Positions 26,445-34,423 of a DNA stretch of 64,000 bases are shown piece by piece. The stretch is from JAGIBJ01 sp032119595. GTDB lineage: Bacteria > Actinomycetota > Thermoleophilia > Solirubrobacterales > Solirubrobacteraceae. The translations under genes and the position numbers were made by a program. Below the pieces are notes generated by a model. That model saw only the letters and a program-made list of their open reading frames with translations, ran no database searches and was not told the origin of the DNA. The DNA lies in NCBI GenBank assembly GCA_032119595.1, contig JAUMBQ010000008.1, forward strand, positions 62,001 to 126,000, given 5' to 3'. Within the stretch, counting starts at the first letter, position 1. Each line of letters opens with the position of its first letter.

Positions 26445-28423
26445 CGGACGCGCACGGTTTTGCGGATGGTGGCCTTGTTTCCGGCCTGGTCGGTGGCGCG
26501 GACGACCACTCGGTAACGGCCGGCCTTGGCGTAGCGAACGGTCATCTTGGCGCGGGCCGACACGGTCCGGCCATTGCCCAGCGACGCCTTGACCGTCGCG
26601 GCATCGACACCGGATCCCGTGCCGTCAACGACGCGCAGCTGCACCCGCCGCCCTCGCGTCTTGACCTGGAGCTTGGGTTTGGACGCGTCGAATCGCAGCG
26701 TCGCCGGGATGCTCGATGTCTCTTGGCCGGAAGGATCGGTGGCGACGACGGCGATGATTCGCGCGCCGTCCTCGAGTTCGGCGGTCGGGAGGTCGAAGGC
26801 GGTGGTCTGAAGGCCCTCCGCCACGACGTCGTCGTCGACGACCACCGAGTAGCGAACACCGCCGACGCCGTGAACGGCAGGGTCCCAGGCGAGCTTGACG
26901 ACCTTGTCGCCGACCCAGTCGATCGGGGCTTGAACGGCAAAGGTCTGCGGAGCCGCGTCGACGACTCCAGCGACGAGCTGCCGGCCGGCTCCCGTCCCTT
27001 GGGTGAAGGCGACGAGGCCATCGCCGACGCCTGATCCGGCGATCTTGAGGAGGTCGACGACGCCGCCGCGCGGGCCGGTCAGCACGCGGTCACCGAGGAC
27101 GCCGTCGCTGCGCCGCTCGATCAGTCGGACCGACCCGCGGGTCGCGGTCCCGGTCCGGTACGCCAGCACGGCGGCCGTGTCGCTGCTGAGGGTGACGACC
27201 GTGCCAGGATCCGCGGCGCCGTCGTTCTTATCCAGACGACTGGGCGCGGCAATCTCCGCTTCGCTGGCGTCGAGAGCCTGGGCGGTCTGGCCGACGGACA
27301 GCCCGACCAACGCCTCGCTGCCCGACACCGAGACCGAAGGCACGCCGAGCGCGCCGCCGCCGGGAGCCGCAGCCCCACCGCCATCCGCGAGCCGCGGAGC
27401 CGCGAAGGCTGCAGCCTCGGTGGCGAACTGGTCGGGCATCGTGGCCAGCCAGACGCGACTGCTCGCGCCGGGTGCAGCCGGCTGCTGGCGCCAGACGACG
27501 GCGGCCTCACCGAACCGGCCCACCGACAACGAGAACCCGTCGATCGAAAGGCTTGGGACGCCACCGAGGTCGCGCGGCGTGACTTGGCGGGCGATGCCAG
27601 CCGCCGCTCCGAAGACCCGGCGTGCGTACACGCGAGTAGCGAACTGGTCGTCGAGTTCTTGCCAGGCAACCACGCCGGAGCCGGTCTGGTCGATGCCGAC
27701 CTGCGGCCCGTTGGACGCCGTCGGCGCCGGTTGGAACGCGGCGAGGTTCCGGTTCACCGGAGTGCCGAGCGAACTCCAGAGCTGGCCACCGAGCTTCGCG
27801 ACGCGGACCTCTGCGAGCACGCCACCATCGGCAGCACCCGGCGGCTGGGCATTCGTCACGACCCGATAGGCCAGGAGCGCCTGGCCACCAGGCGCCATCG
27901 CGATCGACGGCGCGATTCCGAGCGTGCTGTCGCCGACGTTCGTGTCGACCGGGACGGGCGCTTCGAAGCGCCGCGCGCCTGGCTGCAGGGTCGCCGAGAA
28001 CAGACGATCGGCGGCACCGAACTCCTGGACCCACACGACCGCCAAGCGCCCGCCGTTGCCAGCGGCGATCACGGGCCACGATGACGCGAAGCCTTGCGTG
28101 GGACCGAGATCGACGCGCTGTGCCGGGCGCCAGGCGCCGCCGACGTACTGCGCGGCGAACACATGCTGGCGGCCGCCGTCCTCCTTGGCATAGACGACGC
28201 CGCCGGTCCCGTCCGGTGCAAGCGCCACCCCACCGAGGTCGCTCAGCGCGAGCGACGGCCCTTCGATGACCTGCGGAGCAGAGATCGTCGCGAACGCCGC
28301 GGGCACCGGCCACGCGATGAAGCAAACGAGCGCGAGGGCGGCGAGCGCCGCGGCGCGAAGGTCTGGACGGGGACGGCTTTGGGCGTCGACGGTCGTTGCG
28401 CCGGGGGTGTGCACCGACGGCAC
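26441..28423 (-). CDS. Exported propeller-like protein with C-terminal Ig-like domain (660 aa)
   Basis: Family not recognised by name. A hydrophobic export segment lies at about residues 22-45. The body has strand repeats such as GVALAPDGTGGVVYA, IAAGNGGRLAVVWVQ, IGIDQTG-type and VGRFGEAAVVWRQ, consistent with a beta-propeller. The last ~180 residues form two fibronectin/Ig-like domains (VVATDPSGQETS; AGRYRVVVRATDQAGNKATI). GTG 28423 starts 186 bp from divergent pstS, with the PHO-box array between them, so it is plausibly phosphate-controlled. First gene of the two-gene propeller operon. Confidence 0.78.
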   Translation of the reverse strand: MPSVHTPGATTVDAQSRPRPDLRAAALAALALVCFIAWPVPAAFATISAPQVIEGPSLALSDLGGVALAPDGTGGVVYAKEDGGRQHVFAAQYVGGAWRPAQRVDLGPTQGFASSWPVIAAGNGGRLAVVWVQEFGAADRLFSATLQPGARRFEAPVPVDTNVGDSTLGIAPSIAMAPGGQALLAYRVVTNAQPPGAADGGVLAEVRVAKLGGQLWSSLGTPVNRNLAAFQPAPTASNGPQVGIDQTGSGVVAWQELDDQFATRVYARRVFGAAAGIARQVTPRDLGGVPSLSIDGFSLSVGRFGEAAVVWRQQPAAPGASSRVWLATMPDQFATEAAAFAAPRLADGGGAAAPGGGALGVPSVSVSGSEALVGLSVGQTAQALDASEAEIAAPSRLDKNDGAADPGTVVTLSSDTAAVLAYRTGTATRGSVRLIERRSDGVLGDRVLTGPRGGVVDLLKIAGSGVGDGLVAFTQGTGAGRQLVAGVVDAAPQTFAVQAPIDWVGDKVVKLAWDPAVHGVGGVRYSVVVDDDVVAEGLQTTAFDLPTAELEDGARIIAVVATDPSGQETSSIPATLRFDASKPKLQVKTRGRRVQLRVVDGTGSGVDAATVKASLGNGRTVSARAKMTVRYAKAGRYRVVVRATDQAGNKATIRKTVRVR

Positions 28424-28485
28424 CTTGAACGCCCAGGCAGCCCCAATTGTTACCGAGCTGCCACCGGGCTCGGAACGGGCGATTT

Positions 28486-28525
28486 CGTCACAGGATGGTC
28501 ACGGGATCGCTACGACCTGGTCACG
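28486..28525. promoter_or_regulatory. PHO box in the divergent pstS / propeller promoter region
   Basis: Four units at exact 11-bp spacing: CGTCACA (28486), GGTCACG (28497), CGCTACG (28508), GGTCACG (28519), the first two sharing the spacer GGAT. This is the layout of actinobacterial PhoP binding sites. It lies about 85 nt before pstS and about 63 nt before the leftward gene, so it could serve both. Confidence 0.75.
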
Positions 28526-28609
28526 CCAGCGCAGGCCGGGAGCCGCAAACTCCCCGTTCTCGAAGGCCTTGCCTTCCCCTGCCCGCATCCTTCTCAGGAG
28601 CCCCCACCC

Positions 28610-29422
28610 GTGATTCCTCGCAAGCTCAGTGCGGCGCTCGCGCTCGCCACTGCCGCCACCCTCATCGGCTCACCTGCCGCGTCTGCCAAGACGACCATCA
28701 CCATGAGCGGCTCGACCTCGGTGTACCCGATGGTCGCCCAGCTCGCCAAGGCGTACGCCAAGTCCAACAAGGGCAAGGTCGGATTCCGTCTCCTCCAAGG
28801 CGGCTCCGACGTCGGCATCGAGGACGCCGCAAAAGGTCGTGTCACCTTCGGGATGTCGTCGCGCGATCCTCAGACGAACGGGGATCCGGCCGGGCTGAAG
28901 TTCTACCGAATCGCTCGCGACGGCGTTTGCGTAGTGACCCATCCGGATAACGCCCTCACGAACCTCAGCAAGGTCGACGTTCAGGGCATCTTCTCGGGCA
29001 AGATCCGCAGCTGGGACAAGGTCCCGGGCGCCAAGGTGACCGGCCCGATCGACCTCATCACCCGCACCGCCGCTTCGGGTACCGCGGACGCGTTCCAGAA
29101 CATCTTCATGGGCATCGACCTCAAGGTCGCCGGCAACGCCGCGCAGAAGGCGTCCAACGGCCTCGTGCAGCAGGGCGTCGCCGCCAACAAGAACGCGATC
29201 GCCTACCTGGACTTCAAGTTCACGGGCGGCACCGCGGTCGCCCCGTACGAAGGCGTCGCCTGCAACCTGCGCAACGCGAAGTCGGGCCAGTACCTCGGCG
29301 TTCGTAACTTCTGGCTCGTCTCTCGCGGCGCGCCGACCGGCGACGCCGTCAAGTTCCTTCGCTACGTGCGCTCTGCCAAAGGGCAGGCCATCGTCGCGAA
29401 GGAATGGGTCTCGCTGCGGTAA
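28610..29422 (+). CDS. pstS: Phosphate ABC transporter substrate-binding protein PstS (270 aa)
   Basis: GTG 28610 follows AGGAG with 9-nt spacing; a signal peptide ends near AASAK. Phosphate-binding motifs are SGSTSVYP near the mature N-terminus and TRTAASGTADAF in the middle, with the family strand KVDVQGIFSGKIRSW. Binds extracytoplasmic phosphate and delivers it to PstC/PstA. No lipobox is visible, so it is either secreted or retained non-covalently. A small GAAGGC/GCCTTC hairpin (28562-28576) sits in the leader. First gene of the operon. Confidence 0.95.
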   Translation: MIPRKLSAALALATAATLIGSPAASAKTTITMSGSTSVYPMVAQLAKAYAKSNKGKVGFRLLQGGSDVGIEDAAKGRVTFGMSSRDPQTNGDPAGLKFYRIARDGVCVVTHPDNALTNLSKVDVQGIFSGKIRSWDKVPGAKVTGPIDLITRTAASGTADAFQNIFMGIDLKVAGNAAQKASNGLVQQGVAANKNAIAYLDFKFTGGTAVAPYEGVACNLRNAKSGQYLGVRNFWLVSRGAPTGDAVKFLRYVRSAKGQAIVAKEWVSLR

Positions 29423-29448
29423 CGGCGTTGGCATCGAGCGCACACCCG

Positions 29449-30456
29449 ATGCGCGCGGCACTGCGCGGCGCCCGCCTGGGCGCCGCCGGTGACCGGCGCG
29501 TGGAGATCGGCCTCGGGCTGGTCGCCTCGGTCGTCCTCCTGCTGTGCGCGAGCATGGTCGTCTTCATCGTGATGAAGGCTTGGCCGTCGTTCGCGCACAA
29601 CGGCCTCGGCTGGTTCAGTTCCGACTCCGCCGACGAGCAGCTCGCGGCGATCTTCGGGTCGCCCGCAGGCGAGGACCGGTTCGTCTACGACTTCGGTGCG
29701 TGGTCGCTCATCTGGGGCACGATCCTCACGAGCGGCCTGGCCGTCCTCGTCGGCGTGGTGTTCGCGCTGTTCACGGCGATCTTCATCGTCGAGTTTGCGC
29801 CGCCGAACGTCAACCGCGTGCTCGTCCCGACCGTTCGTCTGCTCGCAGCGGTGCCGTCGGTGGTCTACGGCCTGATCGGCATCCTCGTGCTCGTCCCGCT
29901 CGCGTCGGATCTCCTCGTGACGACGGAACGCAAGGAGTCGGTGGCCTACTACGTGCAGATCACCGGCGCCTGCTGGTCGGTCGCTGCGCTCGTGCTCGCC
30001 GTGATGATCGCGCCGATCATGATCTCGATCATCGTCGACGCGCTGCGGGCCGTCCCGCGGTCGTGGACCGAGGGCGCCGCCGCGCTTGGCGTGAATCGCT
30101 GGCGGGTGATCGCCACGATCAGCGTTCGCGCCGCCCGTCCGGCCATCGTCGCCGGAATGATCCTCGCGGCCGCCCGCGCGCTCGGCGAGGCAATCATGCT
30201 TTCGATGGTGGCCGGGTCGGCCGCCTGGGCACCGAATCCGCTTGATGGCCTGACCTTCTTCGTCGAGCCGGTACGCCCGCTCGCCTCGACCGTCGTCGAA
30301 TCCGCGGAGGGCCTCAGCGTCACGCCGTTTGGTCAGACGATCTACGCCGTGGCGGCCCTGCTGCTGATCTCCAGCGCGGCGCTGTCGTGGGCCGGCTGGT
30401 TCGCGAAGCGGTCGATGCGCCGGTACGGGATCGAGCCCGGAGGGGCCACACGATGA
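29449..30456 (+). CDS. pstC: Phosphate ABC transporter permease PstC (335 aa)
   Basis: Six membrane helices of the PstC type. The permease EAA loop reads GAAALGVNRWRVIATISVRAARP, and AARALGEAIMLSMVAG is the characteristic helix-loop preceding the last periplasmic loop. ATG 29449 (26 nt after pstS) is preferred; ATG 29404 in the same frame would overlap pstS by 19 nt. It forms the channel with PstA. Confidence 0.95.
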   Translation: MRAALRGARLGAAGDRRVEIGLGLVASVVLLLCASMVVFIVMKAWPSFAHNGLGWFSSDSADEQLAAIFGSPAGEDRFVYDFGAWSLIWGTILTSGLAVLVGVVFALFTAIFIVEFAPPNVNRVLVPTVRLLAAVPSVVYGLIGILVLVPLASDLLVTTERKESVAYYVQITGACWSVAALVLAVMIAPIMISIIVDALRAVPRSWTEGAAALGVNRWRVIATISVRAARPAIVAGMILAAARALGEAIMLSMVAGSAAWAPNPLDGLTFFVEPVRPLASTVVESAEGLSVTPFGQTIYAVAALLLISSAALSWAGWFAKRSMRRYGIEPGGATR

Positions 30457-31418
30457 GTGTCGCTCCGCTCCCTTCGGGCCCCAAGCCGACTTCGCCGTTC
30501 GGCGCGTCGCGCGACTGGCCTCGCCGCGACCGCCTCGCGCTCGCCTTCTGCTGGTTCGCCGGCCTCTCGACCTGCGCGATCGCGATGCTGATCGTCGGCT
30601 ACCTGGCGTTCAAGGGCATCCAGTACCTCGATCCGAGCCTCCTCTGGAGCCGGCCGAACCTCGATCCCGACCAGAGCAAGACCGGCGGGTTCCTGGACCC
30701 GATCGTCGGGACCGTCCTGCTCACGGTCCTCGGGACGGGGATCGCCGTGCCGGTCGCGGTCGCGACCGCGCTCTGGCTCACCGAGTACGGCCGGCCGTTC
30801 TGGCTGGCTCGCGCGGTCGAGTCGTGCCTGGAGATCATCGCCGGAACGCCGAGCATCGTGCTCGCCATCTTCGGCCTGCTGGTCTTCCAGCAGACGTTCC
30901 TGGGCTTCCTGTCGTTCGAGGCCGAGGGCAACTCGGTGTTCGGGCGGTCGTTCTTCACCGCCGCCGCGATGATGTCGCTGATCGCGCTCCCGCTCCTGGT
31001 GGGCTCGATCCGCGAGGGTTTGCAGTCCATCCCGCGGCACGTCCGCGAAGCGTCGTATGCGCTGGGCAAGACCCGCGCCGCGACGATTCGGCGGGTTCTG
31101 CTGCCGGCGATTCGGCCCTCGATCGGCTCCGGCACGGTGCTCGGCATGGGCCGCATCGCCGGCGACACCGCGATCGTCGTGATTCTGCTCGGCGGCACGC
31201 TCCAGCTCCAGGGCTACGGCGAAGTGCCCCTCCTCAGCACGCTCCGCGGCAACGGCAGCACGCTCACCAGCTACGTCTACGTCAACTCGCCAGCCGGTGA
31301 GGGATCGGCGCCAGAGAAGGCCTACGCCGCCGCCTTCGTCCTACTGCTGATCTGCATCGGACTCAACCTGCTCGTGTCCCGCTTCGCCCGCCAATCCTCG
31401 ACCGCAGCAGCCCGATGA
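30453..31418 (+). CDS. pstA: Phosphate ABC transporter permease PstA (321 aa)
   Basis: Six membrane helices. Family signatures are LWLTEYGR, ESCLEIIAGTPSIVLAIFGLLVF, the EAA loop EASYALGKTRAATIRRVLLPAI, and GRIAGDTAIVVILLGG. ATG overlaps the pstC stop by 4 nt. Partner of PstC in the membrane channel. A Pro-rich N-terminal extension of about 25 residues precedes the first helix. Confidence 0.95.
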   Translation: MSVAPLPSGPKPTSPFGASRDWPRRDRLALAFCWFAGLSTCAIAMLIVGYLAFKGIQYLDPSLLWSRPNLDPDQSKTGGFLDPIVGTVLLTVLGTGIAVPVAVATALWLTEYGRPFWLARAVESCLEIIAGTPSIVLAIFGLLVFQQTFLGFLSFEAEGNSVFGRSFFTAAAMMSLIALPLLVGSIREGLQSIPRHVREASYALGKTRAATIRRVLLPAIRPSIGSGTVLGMGRIAGDTAIVVILLGGTLQLQGYGEVPLLSTLRGNGSTLTSYVYVNSPAGEGSAPEKAYAAAFVLLLICIGLNLLVSRFARQSSTAAAR

Positions 31419-32362
31419 CCGCCACCCTTGATCCCCTCGGTTCGCAGGCCGACGAACCGAACCTGGCCCCGCCGCCGCCGATCCGCCGGATCGTCGTCAC
31501 CCGCGAGCCGACGTTTGCGGACCCACCCGCACCGGGCACGTACGGGCCGCCGCCGACGGCCAACCGGACCCAGCAGCGGACCACGGCGACACGCGCCAAG
31601 ACCGAAGTCCTCGAGCGCATGCGCACCGAAGATCTGCGCCTCTTCTACGGCGACAACGAGGCCGTCAAAGGCGTGTCGCTCAGCGTGAGCAAGGGCGAGG
31701 TCACCGCGCTGATCGGGCCGTCGGGCTGCGGCAAGACCACCCTGCTGCGCTCCCTGAACCGCTTGACCGAGCTGACGCCGGGCGCGAGCCGCCGCGGCAG
31801 GATTCTGCTCGACGGCCAGAGCATCGACGAACTCGAGGTCACGACGCTGCGGCGTCGCGTCTCGATGGTGTTCCAGCAGCCGAACCCGTTCCCGATGTCG
31901 ATCTTCGACAACGTCGCCTACGCACTGCGGGAGCAGGGCAGCCGACGCCCGAAGAAGGCCGAACTCCTCGCACCGGTCGAAGATGCGCTCGAGCGCGCGG
32001 GCCTGCTGCGCGAGGTCAAGGACAACCTCGACCATCCCGCACTGCGGCTCTCCGGCGGCCAGCAGCAGCGGCTCTGCATCGCCCGATCGCTTGCGGCTGG
32101 CCCCGAAGTCCTCCTCCTCGACGAGCCGTGCTCGGCCCTGGACCCGCGCTCGACCGAGGTCATCGAAGAGTTGATCGTGCGACTGCGCGAGACCGTCGCC
32201 GTGGTGATCGTCACCCACAACCTTCAGCAGGCTCATCGCATCGCCGACAACGTCGGGTTCATGTACCTCGGCGACCTCGTCGAGCACGGCCCGGCCGAGC
32301 AGATCTTCGGGAGCCCGCAGGAGGCACGCACCGCCGAGTACGTCTCCGGGGCGTTCGGGTGA
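31415..32362 (+). CDS. pstB: Phosphate ABC transporter ATPase PstB (315 aa)
   Basis: Energises PstCA. Walker A GPSGCGKTTLLRSLNRL, Q-loop FQQPNPFPMSIFDNVAYALRE (PstB-specific), signature LSGGQQQRLCIARSLA, Walker B VLLLDEPCSALDPRSTEVIEE and the switch His in VTHNLQQA. It carries an unusual N-terminal extension of about 68 residues rich in Pro/Thr/Arg before the ATPase core; classical PstB is about 250 aa. ATG overlaps the pstA stop by 4 nt. No phoU follows in this window. Confidence 0.95.
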   Translation: MTATLDPLGSQADEPNLAPPPPIRRIVVTREPTFADPPAPGTYGPPPTANRTQQRTTATRAKTEVLERMRTEDLRLFYGDNEAVKGVSLSVSKGEVTALIGPSGCGKTTLLRSLNRLTELTPGASRRGRILLDGQSIDELEVTTLRRRVSMVFQQPNPFPMSIFDNVAYALREQGSRRPKKAELLAPVEDALERAGLLREVKDNLDHPALRLSGGQQQRLCIARSLAAGPEVLLLDEPCSALDPRSTEVIEELIVRLRETVAVVIVTHNLQQAHRIADNVGFMYLGDLVEHGPAEQIFGSPQEARTAEYVSGAFG

Positions 32363-33114
32363 GCCAGCGCCTCATCGTCGCTGGCCTGGCCTGCGTGGCG
32401 TCCGTCGGCCTCGCGGGGTGCGAGTCGACCCAGAGCAAGAGCGCGCGCGCCGCCAAGGGCGCCGACGCCGACCGCCCGGAAGTGTCAAGCCCGTTCGCGG
32501 CCATGAACGCCGCTGAAGCCGGGCCGCCCGGCGACGTTCAAGTGGGCCGACTGACCCTGCTCAGCGACGAGGTCGGCACCGCGGCCGTCGTGCAGCTCGA
32601 CAACCGCAGCACGAAGCCCGCCTATGAGGTCCCGGTCCAGCTGAAGGTGACTGGCAAAGATGGCGCCGAGGTCTACACCAACGCGACGACAGGGATCCAG
32701 CGATCGCTGACCCACGCGGCCGTGGTGCCGCCTGGCGACGAGACCTTCTGGGTCAACGACCAGATCCCCGTGGCGGCCGGACTCGCGGAGGGCCTCCAGG
32801 CCACCGCCGGCGCCCCCGAGGGCCAGCCGCCCGCCGCCGACGTCGCCTACACGCTCTCCACCCCCACCCTCGAGCGCGACCCCGCCAGCGGATTTGTCGC
32901 CAAGGGCTACTTGGAGCACGACGCTCCAGAGGAGCAGCGACGCGTCCTGGTGTCGGTCATCGCCCGCAAGGGCAACAAGATCGTCGCCGCCGGCCGCGGC
33001 GTGGTCGCCCGGGCCAAGGCTGGCAAGCGCTCCCGCTTCGTCGTGTTCTTCATCGGTCAGCCCGAAGGCGCCGACCTCACTGCCACCGCCCAACCCGACA
33101 TCGACAGCGAATGA
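32359..33114 (+). CDS. Lipoprotein of unknown function in the pst operon (251 aa)
   Basis: GTG start inside the pstB stop (GTGA). A lipobox (VGLAGC, Cys at about residue 21) ends a short hydrophobic leader, so it should be lipid-anchored on the outer face of the membrane. The mature part looks all-beta, with an Ig-like middle segment (GTAAVVQLDNRSTKPAYEVPVQLKV-type strands split by charged loops) and no Cys. No named family recognised. Position directly after pstB suggests an accessory role for phosphate import or for the exported proteins encoded nearby. Confidence 0.78.
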   Translation: MSQRLIVAGLACVASVGLAGCESTQSKSARAAKGADADRPEVSSPFAAMNAAEAGPPGDVQVGRLTLLSDEVGTAAVVQLDNRSTKPAYEVPVQLKVTGKDGAEVYTNATTGIQRSLTHAAVVPPGDETFWVNDQIPVAAGLAEGLQATAGAPEGQPPAADVAYTLSTPTLERDPASGFVAKGYLEHDAPEEQRRVLVSVIARKGNKIVAAGRGVVARAKAGKRSRFVVFFIGQPEGADLTATAQPDIDSE

Positions 33115-33986
33115 CGTCCTCCACTCCCCCACTCGGCGGTCCGGGCGAGCGCTGCCGCTCGTGCGCTGCCCCGCTCGCCGAGGACCAGCGCTACTGCCTC
33201 AACTGCGGCCAGCGCCGAGCCGAGACCCGCGTCGCCCGCGAGTTCCTCCTCCACACCGACCGGCCGGACCTCACCGACAGCAGCCGCGTCGCTGCTCCTG
33301 CGGCGCCCGCGCCAGCGGCCTTCGGCCCACGCACCATCTCGCCGATGGGCGCGGCTGCCGGGCTCGGCCTGCTGCTGTTCGCGGTGCTGACCGGTGCGAC
33401 GCTCGGAAACCGGGCTGAGCCGACCGCCGCAGCGCCGCAGACCCTCGTCGCGATGCCCGCCTCGACCACCCCGGCGGCGTCGACGCCCACGGCCTTCGTG
33501 AGCGACTGGACCGGCGCCGATGGCTGGACGGTCCAGCTCCAGACCCTTGCCAAGGCCGGAAGCACGCCCGAGCAGGTGGCCGCAGCCAAGACCGCAGCCA
33601 CCACCGCGGGCGCCCCTGACGTCGGCGCCCTCGACTCGTCCGCCTTCCCGAGCCTGCCCGCCGACACGTACGTCATCTACTCGGGACGCTTTGACGACAA
33701 GAAGGCCGCCAAGGCTGCGCTCAAGGATCTCAAAGCCAGCTTCCCGGAAGCGACCGTCATCGAGGTTTCGACGACCGCTACGACCGCCGCCGACGACGCG
33801 CCTGCCGAGAAGGTCGAGGTCGACGAGGCCACCTCGAAGGCCCTCGACGACCTCGGGAGTGCATCCGGCGAGGACTACGTGAAGAAGTCCAAGAAGCTGC
33901 CAGACGATGTCGGGACCGAAGGCACCCCGCCCCCGACCGACGACGCCGCTCCCGGCGCCGGCAGCGACGCAACGGAGATCCAGTGA
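33111..33986 (+). CDS. Zinc-ribbon, single-pass membrane protein with SPOR-like domain (291 aa)
   Basis: A cytoplasmic zinc ribbon has C15, C18, C29 and C32 (CRSC...CLNC). One membrane helix lies at about 80-98 (AAAGLGLLLFAVLTGATLG). After a Thr/Ala/Pro linker, an extracytoplasmic domain at about 140-225 resembles SPOR: GWTVQLQTL, YVIYSGRFDDKKAAKAALKDL. SPOR domains bind peptidoglycan, which would tie the protein to the wall. The acidic C-terminus is probably disordered. ATG overlaps the lipoprotein stop by 4 nt. Confidence 0.72.
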   Translation: MTSSTPPLGGPGERCRSCAAPLAEDQRYCLNCGQRRAETRVAREFLLHTDRPDLTDSSRVAAPAAPAPAAFGPRTISPMGAAAGLGLLLFAVLTGATLGNRAEPTAAAPQTLVAMPASTTPAASTPTAFVSDWTGADGWTVQLQTLAKAGSTPEQVAAAKTAATTAGAPDVGALDSSAFPSLPADTYVIYSGRFDDKKAAKAALKDLKASFPEATVIEVSTTATTAADDAPAEKVEVDEATSKALDDLGSASGEDYVKKSKKLPDDVGTEGTPPPTDDAAPGAGSDATEIQ

Positions 33987-34423
33987 ACATCGTTGAACGC
34001 CTCTTCCCCCGTGCTCGGCCGGTCACGACGGCTGCCAGTCCGAGCGCGCCTGGAACCAGCTCGACCGCGGCGTCGGCCGAGGCTCCGTCCGCCGTGCCGG
34101 TCGACCCCAAACTCCGCGAGCTCCAACTCCGCCGGACCCACCTCGCCGAGCAGCTCGCCGAGCGCCAGTGGGACCTCGGCGGGCTCACCTATGAGATGGC
34201 GATTCGCGATCACTTCCGCATGGACGTGCTCGTAAAGCTCTCCGCCGAACTGCAGGAGATCGACGCCGAACTCGCCGAAGTCGAACGCCTGTTGCGGCTG
34301 GAGGCCGGGGGCGCCGCTGGCGAATGTCCGCGCTGCCGGGCCCCGCACAGCCGTGGGGCCACGTACTGCTGGTCGTGCGGCGAGCAGCTCATGCCGACCC
34401 AACAGGCCAAGGCCTTCGCATGA
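33983..34423 (+). CDS. Coiled-coil zinc-ribbon protein (146 aa)
   Basis: GTG start overlapping the previous stop by 4 nt. An Ala/Ser/Pro-rich first 40 residues, then a helical coiled-coil region (about 42-107, KLRELQLRRTHLAEQLAERQ), then a zinc ribbon with C115, C118, C129 and C132 (CPRC...CWSC). No signal peptide or membrane helix, so cytoplasmic. It lies between two membrane proteins that carry the same kind of ribbon, suggesting an adaptor on the inner face of a membrane complex. Confidence 0.72.
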   Translation: MNIVERLFPRARPVTTAASPSAPGTSSTAASAEAPSAVPVDPKLRELQLRRTHLAEQLAERQWDLGGLTYEMAIRDHFRMDVLVKLSAELQEIDAELAEVERLLRLEAGGAAGECPRCRAPHSRGATYCWSCGEQLMPTQQAKAFA

